Under the pieces are notes generated by a model, which did not search any database, was not told the DNA's origin, and saw nothing but the letters and a program-made list of their open reading frames with translations. From NCBI GenBank assembly GCA_958296235.1, contig OY282457.1:2971338-3035337 (forward strand): DNA of 64,000 nt. The letters run 5' to 3'. Below, in pieces: positions 40,832 to 48,997 of the stretch. Each line of letters opens with the position of its first letter. The stretch's first letter is position 1. Source of the DNA: an uncultured Candidatus Binatia bacterium. Lineage in GTDB: Bacteria > Desulfobacterota > Binatia > Bin18. The translations under genes were made by a program, and so were the position numbers.

Positions 40832-42853
40832 TCACGCGCGTTCCTCTATATGGGGCGATTTGCCTGCATTCTCAGAAGGCAAGTTTTCCGCTTCACTTCC
40901 AAGTTCAAGCAGCTTAGGATCGCTCAAATAGCGAAAGAAAACATCCGGCCTTTTAGCTTTCTTCGCGCTGGCATCAACGAAGACGCCTCCGTCGGAATCT
41001 GTTTTGGATTCATCCGGTAAAAAATACCCTATTCTGACTTCATACTCTCCGCGCCGAGAGGCATGGGAAAAAACCTTCGGAAGATCAACAAATCCGAGTT
41101 CCGGTGTATATCCACAAACATTGGGGTCTGAGACGTTCACTCGAATTTCTCGCTCGTAGAGAGAACCACCTCTTTTCTGGATCGGTGTCCAGTGCCACTT
41201 TCTCGAATCTTCCTCCCACTTCCACTCCTCCACAACGATCCCTTTGGGAGACTCCTGTATTTTTCCTACTAGCCAAGACACTTCGACGGTGATTTCTGCT
41301 TCTCCATCGTCATCGCTTTTGATAACAAGAGGTATGGCTGGCTCCCAGCTTCTGGTGGCAATAAAGCCGCGCTCATATAAGGGCTGGTTTTCCAGAGCAA
41401 ACTCGTACACGTACTCATAGAGCATCTCAAAGGCGGTACTAGCTCTCGGATCAAAAAGAGGCGGCTGCTTAAGGCAATTAAGCAACTGCGTGATAAATCC
41501 AGGGGTCATTACACTACCAGTCTTTTTCTGGAGAAGGGCGAGATAGGCTTTTTCTTGCTCCGGCACTAAAGAAAGGGCGTGCTGGGGAATCGAATTTCCC
41601 ACAACAATGATTTCTGCTGTGGTATTGAAATCGCCTCGCCTGTTGCAGCGTCCAGACCGCTGAACGAGGGAATCCGGTCCACAAATCTCTGTGAGCAGCA
41701 CTTCAGCATTGAGGTCACAGCCGACCTCAATAGCCGCGGTTGTCACCAGAATGTATGGGGAAGTACTCAGACCTCTGTCGATATCTTTCAGACGTTGGTA
41801 GATGAGAGTTCTCTGTTTGGAATCAAGACGTCCGTGGTAGAGAAAGAGATTCTTTTGAGGAATAACTTCTTGAAGTCCAGCAGCCTTAAGTTGGCAATAA
41901 ACCCCAACTGCTCCTCGTACTGATTCCATAGCGACTATGAGCCGTGTTGGACGTTCCCGCCAGCGTTCCATTGCCAGAGTTGTGAGTTGATGAATTCGCC
42001 ACTCCCTCTGTTTTTCTCGGGAGTCTTCATCTTTCTCAGAAGTTTTTTCGGGATCAGAGATATGGATGATCTGCTTTGGAAAAAATTGACTCTTCGCAGC
42101 TTGGTTGGTCGTAAAGTCCAACCACTCGGGGCTTCCATCTACGCCCTGAACACGCAAGAAATCCAGTCGGTTTCGGAATGGCTCTGGTAGGGTTGCCGTC
42201 ATGGATACGACCCCCACTCCTTTCTCGTACAGGGCGGTGACGAGATGACGAAAATTAGTAAAGGCTGTCGCCTCGTAACTATGGGCCTCATCAAAGCAAA
42301 CAAGGGTCTTTTGACGGCTGATCCGAAGGGGGTAGATGTAGGATTTTCGGCCCCAGGCAAAACCAAAGAAGCGATAGATGAACTTATCCAGGGTGGTGAC
42401 GATGATATCGCCCCGGTAAAGATGGGAGCGATCTTTGACGATTTTTTCTCCAGAACGAGGATGAATCTGCTTCCCTTTGTAGTATACGGTTCGTTCCATA
42501 CGAGTTCCGGTGTCTACGATAAGGGTGCGCTGACGGGAATCTTCGTTGGACCAAACTTTGAGGTAATGGTGTAAGCGGCCAAGCGGTCGTGAAGAAGATT
42601 CGAGATCGAGAGCCGTGAGATCATCAACCAGACTTCGCGTTGGCAGGACAAGAACAAGCCGATGCTTAAAAACAAGAGAGGGGAAAACAATCGCTTCAGT
42701 TTTCCCACTTCCCGTAAAAGCCTGTAGGAGGAAAGCAGGGCTCTCGAAATCGTCAGAATGCTGACCAGAGAACTCTTCCCAAACGCGGCGCTGCATTTGG
42801 TTTGGAGAGAAATTCCCCAGCGTCCTGTAAGCCTGTTCTATGCCAATGGACAT
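40832..42853 (-). CDS. cas3': CRISPR-associated helicase Cas3' (type I-D)
   Basis: 673 residues. Superfamily 2 helicase motifs are complete: AFTGSGKTEA (Walker A, about residues 45-54), IIVTTLDKF (motif Ib region), FDEAH (motif II), SMTATLP (motif III), and QRSGRCNRRG (motif VI). No HD domain is present; the nuclease is the separate upstream gene, whose last 16 bp overlap this start. In type I-D the helicase is known to act with the effector complex to unwind target DNA. The C-terminal 250 residues have no further recognised domain. Confidence 0.92.
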   Translation of the reverse strand: MSIGIEQAYRTLGNFSPNQMQRRVWEEFSGQHSDDFESPAFLLQAFTGSGKTEAIVFPSLVFKHRLVLVLPTRSLVDDLTALDLESSSRPLGRLHHYLKVWSNEDSRQRTLIVDTGTRMERTVYYKGKQIHPRSGEKIVKDRSHLYRGDIIVTTLDKFIYRFFGFAWGRKSYIYPLRISRQKTLVCFDEAHSYEATAFTNFRHLVTALYEKGVGVVSMTATLPEPFRNRLDFLRVQGVDGSPEWLDFTTNQAAKSQFFPKQIIHISDPEKTSEKDEDSREKQREWRIHQLTTLAMERWRERPTRLIVAMESVRGAVGVYCQLKAAGLQEVIPQKNLFLYHGRLDSKQRTLIYQRLKDIDRGLSTSPYILVTTAAIEVGCDLNAEVLLTEICGPDSLVQRSGRCNRRGDFNTTAEIIVVGNSIPQHALSLVPEQEKAYLALLQKKTGSVMTPGFITQLLNCLKQPPLFDPRASTAFEMLYEYVYEFALENQPLYERGFIATRSWEPAIPLVIKSDDDGEAEITVEVSWLVGKIQESPKGIVVEEWKWEEDSRKWHWTPIQKRGGSLYEREIRVNVSDPNVCGYTPELGFVDLPKVFSHASRRGEYEVRIGYFLPDESKTDSDGGVFVDASAKKAKRPDVFFRYLSDPKLLELGSEAENLPSENAGKSPHIEERA

Positions 42854-43593
42854 ATCGTTACCTCAACTGAAAAGAGAGAAAGTTCTGGCCGTCGGTCTTC
42901 TCCCTTCCCTGGCGCTGTCAGATCATCCTCACGACTCGGGGGATTCTGCCAGACCCAATATTCAATACGATTCGTTATCGGTTCCTTGAAAGGGAAGGGG
43001 TCGAGGGTAAAAGTCACCTCTTTTCCAAAAGGAAACGCGCAGTCCCGCCGCTCTGGTCCAGAAAGAACAAAGTCAAGAAACGCTCGGGATTCCGACTCAC
43101 CATAGAACGCTCGTACCGCTGTCTCGGCTTCGAGTTGGTCGCACATGCTGAGCACGTATAGAGCCTCTGGAAAATAGTGATGATATTTTCTTTCGTCTTG
43201 GCTTCCTTCCCTACGTATTCTTGCTGCGGTCCTAATGATCTCAGGCGTTGAGTAATCGTGATGGCCTTGCTCAACCATCTCTGCAAAGAGATTCATCCCT
43301 TCCGGGGTACGGAAGCGATGACCTCGAAAAGAATAGTCGAATGAATCCCCGTCTTTTTTGATAATCCGAAAGGTCTCTGCTTTCCCTCTATCGTGATCGT
43401 GAGCCGCTTCTTCGATCCAGTCCCATACCGCTCGTGGAAGCTGGCCGCCTGGAAGCTCTCCATCCTCCTTCTCCTTAATCCACGCTTCCACAAATTTGAT
43501 GATATTGCTTCTGTGATTCTCCAAAGGCTGATAGGCAACTTGGGATAGGGGTAAAGACTTCTCGGGCCAGAAAAACGCACGTCCGACTTTCAT
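42838..43593 (-). CDS. cas3'': Stand-alone HD nuclease (Cas3''-like)
   Basis: 251 residues starting MKVGRAFFWPEKSLPLSQVA. HD-superfamily ligands are present in order: His27 (ENHRS), His67-Asp68 in AAHDHDRGKAETF (canonical HDxGK), His111-His112 (EQGHHDYST), and Asp152 (SMCDQLEAE). This is the metal-dependent ssDNA nuclease normally fused to Cas3 or, in type I-D, to the N-terminus of Cas10d. Here it is separate: it overlaps csc1 by ATGA upstream and cas3' by 16 bp downstream. HD (251 aa) plus the HD-less Cas10d (787 aa) add up to the length of an ordinary fused Cas10d, suggesting a gene split. It should supply target DNA cleavage. Confidence 0.82.
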   Translation of the reverse strand: MKVGRAFFWPEKSLPLSQVAYQPLENHRSNIIKFVEAWIKEKEDGELPGGQLPRAVWDWIEEAAHDHDRGKAETFRIIKKDGDSFDYSFRGHRFRTPEGMNLFAEMVEQGHHDYSTPEIIRTAARIRREGSQDERKYHHYFPEALYVLSMCDQLEAETAVRAFYGESESRAFLDFVLSGPERRDCAFPFGKEVTFTLDPFPFKEPITNRIEYWVWQNPPSREDDLTAPGKGEDRRPELSLFSVEVTICPLA

Positions 43594-44387
43594 GTCTGAT
43601 TTCCTTGTAAAACGGTCAAAAGGTCGTAGGGCAGGTGTAAATCTCCCGCTGAGATATACGAAAGAGGAACTCGTCTATTCTCAGCACACAAGGCCGCTGG
43701 AAAGGGTTGATAGCCTTGGACCGGGCTGCGTTGGTCTGAGTTTGGAGGAGGAGCCTCCTTGCCTTCTTGCCAGACAAAGGAGTGGAGTGTGTAGAGGTCA
43801 AAAGGACAGTCTGGAGCAGCGTCAATGAGTGAAGATGCCGGAACGATACTGGCAGGGAAAGCGGTTTGGTCCTTCCTCTCTGCTTCCGTCGGTCCTTCGA
43901 CCGCCTCAGCATAGGCAAAGCCTTCCTTACCGAGCTTACAGCCATATCCCTTGATCGGACTGAGGGATTCCAGAAGCGAGGAGTTTTCAGAGAGAACATA
44001 TCCTCTTAACCGATCAATCACGAAGTATTCCCAGGTATGAAGCTGGAATGTCGGTTGTTCTTTCCCGGTAATCCACAAACGGGTGAACGAGGTGTCCGTA
44101 AAGTCTTTCATGCCTTTCCGACGAGTCCGATGGATACTCCCCCTTTGACCAGGCAGAGGGTAGGCTCCGAGAGCAACGAGAGAGGGTGGTAAAACGTAAT
44201 ATGGAGCGTCGCCTACAGAAGTTTCTGGAATATCGACGCCCGCTGCCAGCATGGCCAGTCGCCGTAAAAAACCAGACAGTGTTGTCGGTGGGACGAAAGG
44301 GTAGGTCGTAATATCCAGGATTGATCCCGGAAGGATACGAAAAGTGAGAGCCGCCGTTGGGCGAATATCTACTGTCAGGAGATACAT
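43590..44387 (-). CDS. csc1: Type I-D Cas5 subunit Csc1
   Basis: 265 residues. RAMP-type N-terminus MYLLTVDIRPTAALTFRILP and the loop TYPFVPPTTLSGFLRRLAML, which resemble Csc1/Cas5d subunits that hold the 5' tag of the crRNA and contact the PAM together with Cas10d. It starts 3 bp after the csc2 stop and overlaps the HD gene (ATGA). Confidence 0.82.
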   Translation of the reverse strand: MYLLTVDIRPTAALTFRILPGSILDITTYPFVPPTTLSGFLRRLAMLAAGVDIPETSVGDAPYYVLPPSLVALGAYPLPGQRGSIHRTRRKGMKDFTDTSFTRLWITGKEQPTFQLHTWEYFVIDRLRGYVLSENSSLLESLSPIKGYGCKLGKEGFAYAEAVEGPTEAERKDQTAFPASIVPASSLIDAAPDCPFDLYTLHSFVWQEGKEAPPPNSDQRSPVQGYQPFPAALCAENRRVPLSYISAGDLHLPYDLLTVLQGNQT

Positions 44388-44390
44388 GGA

Positions 44391-45287
44391 CTAGCTCTTT
44401 TTCAGAACCTCGTTGACGAAGCTATCAGCGAATTCCGCCAGTTTATTAAGCGCTTCTTGCCCACTCCAGCGCTCGAAGTTGTCTGTTGAAATGTGGGAAG
44501 TCTGCCGCTCTTTACCCTCGACGTGCCGAGCTGCGCGGAGGAATTCCTCACAGGCTTTCTCAGAGTCCTCAAGCGAAGGAGAGAGGATGGGTCTTTCTCC
44601 TTTAGGGACAAGATAACGGTCAAATACGAGCAGGGGTGTCCCGTCGTGGCTTGAGATTCTGACTCCTTTCGGATTTCCCGCACCAATACGAGCGAGGGAA
44701 TCCTGAAAGGCATAGGCGACTGGTTGAAATTCCCCATCTGTCACGCTCAAGCAGTGATTATAGACGGGGTATAGAAGACCAGGTTGATTATACTGACGCC
44801 GGAATGGTGTAGGTTCGCCGCTATCACCCCCTCGGCGTATATCTGATGGGTGCATGGCTCGCTGCTTTTCCTCCGGTGCTTGGGCCTGAATCGCGACACC
44901 CCCACCGTGTGTAAGACGACCGATAAAGGTTGTCCGTTTCCGATCTTTTTCATCTTTGGTGATAAGGCCACCGTAAACATTACAGACCGGACACTCCTGC
45001 TTGGCGCAGGTCTTTGGAATGCCGCAGTTCCACCTGTCTCCGAGAAGCTGACCGTCGCCAGTTGGGGCCCATAGGAGGGTGCGGCGTTCCACTCCTCGGC
45101 GTTTGGTCGGAGAGAGATAACATTTTTCTACCTCTTCACCATTCGGGCGGCGCACCTTGACCAATTCTACGAGGTTGACGTTTACCTGCACTTCGTGACC
45201 AAAGTACAATTCTTGGGCTCCTTCCAGCAGGGCATAAATGTCGAAATGCCACCGTTGCCCATCAGCTTTTTTTAGTCCAGTCGCCAT
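44391..45287 (-). CDS. csc2: Type I-D Cas7 backbone subunit Csc2
   Basis: 298 residues. Features that fit Csc2 are the N-terminal RWHFDIYALLEGAQELYFG, the cysteine cluster CGIPKTCAKQECPVCNVYGG (zinc-binding loop) and GRLTHGGGVAIQAQAPEEKQ. Several copies polymerise along the crRNA spacer and form the Cascade backbone. Ribosome-binding site AGGAGAGGAACC upstream of the ATG at 45287; 24 bp from the cas10d stop. Confidence 0.85.
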   Translation of the reverse strand: MATGLKKADGQRWHFDIYALLEGAQELYFGHEVQVNVNLVELVKVRRPNGEEVEKCYLSPTKRRGVERRTLLWAPTGDGQLLGDRWNCGIPKTCAKQECPVCNVYGGLITKDEKDRKRTTFIGRLTHGGGVAIQAQAPEEKQRAMHPSDIRRGGDSGEPTPFRRQYNQPGLLYPVYNHCLSVTDGEFQPVAYAFQDSLARIGAGNPKGVRISSHDGTPLLVFDRYLVPKGERPILSPSLEDSEKACEEFLRAARHVEGKERQTSHISTDNFERWSGQEALNKLAEFADSFVNEVLKKS

Positions 45288-45311
45288 ATTGGTTCCTCTC
45301 CTTCCCTGTAT

Positions 45312-45791
45312 TTAATTACTGCTGGAATCCTTAAAACATTCGGGAAATCTGGAGTAGAGCGAAAGCTTCGTCTGATAGAGAAATTCTTTCCATTCCCTTT
45401 CCCCTGTGCAGTTCGTACTAAAATACTCGTAAGCCTTGGTGATGTCGTCAAAGTGGAGTTGAAGATAAGAAGAGGTCTCTTCATGCTCCTCTCGATTGCC
45501 TAACCCCAGACATTCCAGAAGGGATTTCAATCGGTCATAGAGAAAATGATGACGAGGGTCTTTGTAGAGTCGTGCGGATTCAGAAGGTAGCTTGTTCGTG
45601 ACCACCGTATAGGTAAAGAAGGCTGGACTGTCGTCTACGTACTCTATTGCTTTGCTAAGAATCCTTCCAACATCCTTCTCCCTGTCCTTGCGGACCTCAT
45701 TTCTGAGCGCTGCACCAAAAGCGTAGAGTAAGCCGGTCAGGGCAGCTACGTCACCGTAGAGTTTTGCACGCTGTTCGTCATGGTTATTCAT
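45312..45791 (-). CDS. cas11d: Cas11d small subunit by internal translation of cas10d
   Basis: Inside cas10d the sequence AAGGAGAGGAATCA precedes an in-frame ATG at 45791 (Met629 of Cas10d), giving a 159-residue protein that starts MNNHDEQRAKLYGDVAALTG and is mostly alpha-helical, as expected for a Cas11 small subunit. Experimental work on other type I-D and I-B systems showed that the small subunit is made from an internal start in the large-subunit gene. The ribosome-binding site here is as strong as that of the main genes and serves no other purpose. Confidence 0.78.
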   Translation of the reverse strand: MNNHDEQRAKLYGDVAALTGLLYAFGAALRNEVRKDREKDVGRILSKAIEYVDDSPAFFTYTVVTNKLPSESARLYKDPRHHFLYDRLKSLLECLGLGNREEHEETSSYLQLHFDDITKAYEYFSTNCTGEREWKEFLYQTKLSLYSRFPECFKDSSSN

Positions 45792-47675
45792 TGATTCCTC
45801 TCCTTGTTTTTTAAGAAATTTCCATAGCTCGCTTCGATGTCGTTCAAGGCTAATCCCCTCGCCATATAATCCCTTTGCGACGAGCGTATATTCTGCGGCG
45901 TAAAACCTGCCGGCTCGAATATGGCGAACGACTTGACCCAAAGTTGTGTTTAAGTCGCCACCAACAATCATGCGTTGCTGGTAGCCATCAAGGAACCCAG
46001 CGGTGGCGAAGAGCACTGCTGTATCAAGAGAAATGTGCGACCCCTCAGTGATCAGGACGAGATTAAAATCGCGAAAAACATCCGCCGGGAGTTCTAGTCC
46101 GAGCTTAGCAATTGCATAGACGACTTTTCCTAACCGTGTACTGGCGAGGACTCCTTTTGCTGTCTGTTCTGTGCAAACAAGAGACAGATAGCGGCCCGCC
46201 GACGTGTTCAGTGTCCCAATGGTCAGCATACGGTAGTAATCACGTAGATAGTCATCAGTGCCGACAGCTTCAGTCTTTGGGACCAGGCGTATTACCACGT
46301 TCTGGTCGCTCAGCTTTAGGGGACAGGTCAGAGCAATTGCTGCACAGCTTGAACAAGCCTTTGGGCGAAGAGCCGCAGAGCCAGACTGAGGACGCTGGTC
46401 CGGTGAAGAAAAAAGAAGGCGGCGCACCTCATACGCTGTCTCCTTCTTGCCCAGCGCTTTTCCGCAGGAATAGCACCACTCACCAGAACCATCTCCGGCA
46501 TTCCGTGCCGCTGGAGCTAGAGGGCCGGTGGAGAAAAGCGCTGGAATCTCGGTAAGGGGGATACGCCCGTCAATGAGTCTGTACGCTTCTAGGACAATCC
46601 CGGCGAGTTTTGCACCAACGGCTGTCGCGAGTTGATTCCCCGCCCGTTCGGTGAAGCGTTCCGCCGCTTGTAAAATGGGACGAAAGACATCCGGCCGGGC
46701 TTTCTGGTCTTTGGCGAGAAATTCAAAGGGATTTCCTCCGCTTGTATTTAGCAAATTTCGGAAGTGGCGGACTTGTTCTTCCCGAAAGGTTGTAGAGAGA
46801 GTCGCCACCCTTTGCGGCTTACCTTTTCTCTTTGTTGCTTTTTGGAGCCGTTTTCCTTCTTTGTCCAAGAAGACAGTCAAAGCCTTGGTAAAAGCTGTTT
46901 GGTACTTTTTAAGCTCCCCTTGTTGTTTGTCTTGGAGAGTTTTGAATCTTTTTTCTGTCCGCTCTCTTTCTTTTTTGTCTTGTGCAGTCTTCAACTCTTT
47001 TTCTGTATTCTGTATTTCTCCTGCACGCCATTTGAGGCGTCGTGCGACTTGGTCCACCGCGGCTAGATAGAAACCGGCAAGGATATGACGTTGTTTTTCT
47101 GAGATGATTGGGACGTCAAGAACTCCGAAACCACGTCTGGCCAACTGGACGGAATTGAGAAGAAGGACGAAACTTTCGGCGAGTCCTTTATCAGAAAAGA
47201 CATCCTCTTGAACGTATTTCTGCCACATTTTTTCTAAGTCTTTTTCTAAGTCAATGTGTTGCTCCCCAGGGACAAACAGGGTGATATGAGCGGGCGAATC
47301 GTTCAGAAGACAGACATAGCGCGTCCGTTGGAGGTAGGACAAAAAGCCATTCTGAAAACACTCGTAAGCCAGATGTGCTTGGGATTCTCCGGGAAGGGAC
47401 GACTTGAAAAGGAGAAGAGTTTGTCCTGGAGGGAGGGAAATATCCTGAGAGGTATACGGGTCCTCTTTGGCGTGAGCTATATAACGATGGAGATAACGAT
47501 GGAGGCGCGGCTGTCCAAAGCTTCGCAAGACTCCTTCGAGGGCTTTTTGCTCAACGGGAGTACCGTCCTGAAGTTTCCGAGCAATTGCCTGACACCAGGA
47601 TTTTTCTGGCTTTTTACCTTCTGCAAGAGACGCAGCAATAGTGGCTGCGACCTTATGAACAGTTTCTTGGGTCAT
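45312..47675 (-). CDS. cas10d: Type I-D large subunit Cas10d (Csc3) lacking the HD domain
   Basis: 787 residues; ATG at 47675 with AGGAAACTTA upstream. A zinc ribbon is formed by CYSC (401-404) and CSSC (441-444), a charged coiled-coil lies at about 218-260, and the C-terminal helical bundle forms Cas11d. No HDxGK motif occurs in the N-terminal 200 residues, where ordinary Cas10d has its nuclease, and the protein is some 200 residues short for the family. The palm region shows VGGDLN at about 573 but not the GGDD of cyclic-oligonucleotide-making Cas10. It recognises the PAM and forms the large subunit of the type I-D effector. Confidence 0.88.
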   Translation of the reverse strand: MTQETVHKVAATIAASLAEGKKPEKSWCQAIARKLQDGTPVEQKALEGVLRSFGQPRLHRYLHRYIAHAKEDPYTSQDISLPPGQTLLLFKSSLPGESQAHLAYECFQNGFLSYLQRTRYVCLLNDSPAHITLFVPGEQHIDLEKDLEKMWQKYVQEDVFSDKGLAESFVLLLNSVQLARRGFGVLDVPIISEKQRHILAGFYLAAVDQVARRLKWRAGEIQNTEKELKTAQDKKERERTEKRFKTLQDKQQGELKKYQTAFTKALTVFLDKEGKRLQKATKRKGKPQRVATLSTTFREEQVRHFRNLLNTSGGNPFEFLAKDQKARPDVFRPILQAAERFTERAGNQLATAVGAKLAGIVLEAYRLIDGRIPLTEIPALFSTGPLAPAARNAGDGSGEWCYSCGKALGKKETAYEVRRLLFSSPDQRPQSGSAALRPKACSSCAAIALTCPLKLSDQNVVIRLVPKTEAVGTDDYLRDYYRMLTIGTLNTSAGRYLSLVCTEQTAKGVLASTRLGKVVYAIAKLGLELPADVFRDFNLVLITEGSHISLDTAVLFATAGFLDGYQQRMIVGGDLNTTLGQVVRHIRAGRFYAAEYTLVAKGLYGEGISLERHRSELWKFLKKQGEESMNNHDEQRAKLYGDVAALTGLLYAFGAALRNEVRKDREKDVGRILSKAIEYVDDSPAFFTYTVVTNKLPSESARLYKDPRHHFLYDRLKSLLECLGLGNREEHEETSSYLQLHFDDITKAYEYFSTNCTGEREWKEFLYQTKLSLYSRFPECFKDSSSN

Positions 47676-47781
47676 TAAGTTTCCTAATTGTAAGTCTTCA
47701 TCCGTTGCTCAGGGTTCTATGCGTTGCGTCCTCATTGCGTCTCTCCCTGTTGTCCCTTTGTGGGTAGTTGCATTAGGATGG

Positions 47782-48018
47782 CTACTCACTCTCTTCATAT
47801 TCAGAGTATTGATCGACTTCTTGCCTGTTGCGATTGACAAGGGTATCAAGGTCGGAAAGACATTTGTCACAAAAAGGACGGCACCCATCACAGCAGCTAT
47901 TTCGCATAAGGCGGATATTCCAAATGGCATCCTCTAACGTCTCGATTCCGGTCTCCTTCTCTTCTATTTCCTCTGCCTTCTCTTCCTGGTCTTCGTCCCA
48001 CCATCGCTTTGATACCAT
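47782..48018 (-). CDS. Small acidic cysteine-rich protein heading the cas operon
   Basis: 78 residues; ATG at 48018 after GAGGAAAATT. The N-terminal 30 residues are strongly acidic (DEDQEEKAEEIEEKE). A compact CCDGCRPFCDKC cluster (five Cys in 12 residues) looks like a zinc or Fe-S site, and the C-terminus is again acidic. It lies 106 bp before cas10d on the same strand and is the first gene after the presumed promoter. I know no cas family that fits; it could be a regulator, an accessory subunit or an unrelated gene. Confidence 0.6.
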   Translation of the reverse strand: MVSKRWWDEDQEEKAEEIEEKETGIETLEDAIWNIRLMRNSCCDGCRPFCDKCLSDLDTLVNRNRQEVDQYSEYEESE

Positions 48019-48052
48019 AATTTTCCTCGTTATAAGAGTTTTCTATAAAACA

Positions 48053-48081
48053 GTAATAGGCGCAGAATCATTATTGTGCAA
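48053..48081 (-). promoter_or_regulatory. Candidate promoter of the cas operon
   Basis: On the minus strand TTGCAC (48081-48076), 17-bp spacer, TATTAC (48058-48053), 34 bp before the ATG of the first small gene. Just upstream is a tandem AAACCCGTAG duplication (about 48097-48117) that could bind a regulator such as the WYL protein. Match to consensus is moderate. Confidence 0.35.
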
Positions 48082-48193
48082 GATGGTTCGGCAGAAAAAC
48101 CCGTAGAAAACCCGTAGGGTATTGAAAAATAAGAGTTTTTTATTTTTTCCCTCTCCGCAGGAGTTTGATTTAGTAGCCGAGATATAAAAGACC

Positions 48194-48457
48194 ATGCCAA
48201 ACGTATCCATAGATATTCCTGAAGATTTACTCAGCGCTCTCCGCGAGCAGCCGGCTGAGCTGTCTCAAGAGATACGGCTGCTCGCGGCTCTCCATTACTT
48301 CAAAGAGAAACGTCTGTCCCTTGGACAGGCGGCCCGGTTTGCCGGCCTGAATCGTCTGGACTTTCTCGATGCCCTCAACGCACGAGGGGTTCCTGCTTTT
48401 GACCTTTCGGTCGAAGATGCAAAGGCAGAAGTACAGGCAGCACAAAGAGATCCTTAA
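48194..48457 (+). CDS. UPF0175-family antitoxin
   Basis: 87 residues: MPNVSIDIPEDLLSALREQP, then KEKRLSLGQAARFAGLNRLD (helix-turn-helix) and FLDALNARGVPAFDLSVEDA. UPF0175 proteins are small DNA-binding antitoxins that pair with DUF3368 PIN toxins, and exactly such a gene follows 4 bp downstream. It diverges from the cas operon. The ribosome-binding site is weak. Confidence 0.85.
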   Translation: MPNVSIDIPEDLLSALREQPAELSQEIRLLAALHYFKEKRLSLGQAARFAGLNRLDFLDALNARGVPAFDLSVEDAKAEVQAAQRDP

Positions 48458-48461
48458 TCGC

Positions 48462-48932
48462 ATGATTGTCAGTAACTCGACCCCTCTGATTGCGTTTGCT
48501 CGTATCGGGGAGCTGGCTTTACTGCAAAAAATTGTTGAACATGTCCTCATCCCAGAGGCGGTATGGTGGGAGGTAACAGGAGCCGGAAACCGCCTTGGAG
48601 TGGAGGAAATTCGGAATGCTTCTTGGGTAGAAGTGCGAACTGTTCGCACAATTCCACCAGAGATTATCCCCTTGCTTGATATGGGGGAAACTGAAGCTAT
48701 TGCTCTGGCGGAAGAAATCACTGCCAGCGAATTGCTCCTTGACGAGCGGGCAGCTCGGGCTATTGCTACGGCTCGGGGATTAAACATCATCGGTACGGCG
48801 GGTCTCCTTGCCCGTGCCAAACAGCAAGGGCTCATTACTCTTGTCCGTCCTTTTCTCGAACGTATGCAGATTCGAGGGATTCGCTATAGCCGCCAGTTCG
48901 TCGAAGGGTTTCTGAAAGAATTAGGAGAATGA
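48462..48932 (+). CDS. DUF3368 PIN-domain toxin
   Basis: 156 residues from the ATG at 48462 (MIVSNSTPLIAFARIGELAL); longer in-frame starts overlap the antitoxin gene. PIN acidic residues are recognisable: N-terminal SNSTPLI, LDMGETEAIALAEE in the middle, LLDERAARAIA, and NIIGTAGLLARAK near the end, the DUF3368 signature. Probable RNA-cleaving toxin of a UPF0175/DUF3368 type II pair, placed between the cas operon and its WYL regulator, where it may act as an addiction module for the island. Confidence 0.85.
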   Translation: MIVSNSTPLIAFARIGELALLQKIVEHVLIPEAVWWEVTGAGNRLGVEEIRNASWVEVRTVRTIPPEIIPLLDMGETEAIALAEEITASELLLDERAARAIATARGLNIIGTAGLLARAKQQGLITLVRPFLERMQIRGIRYSRQFVEGFLKELGE

Positions 48933-48997
48933 CTCTCCGGCTCTTGGCTACTCCTTATCATTCTTCTTCCCTCTACTGCTTGTTTCCTGCCGGGCTG

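Noticed and set aside
45312..47675. Cyclic oligonucleotide synthesis by Cas10d
   Set aside because: The palm region shows GGDL rather than GGDD, and no CARF-domain effector gene lies in the locus; csc1 and csc2 mark this as type I-D, not type III.
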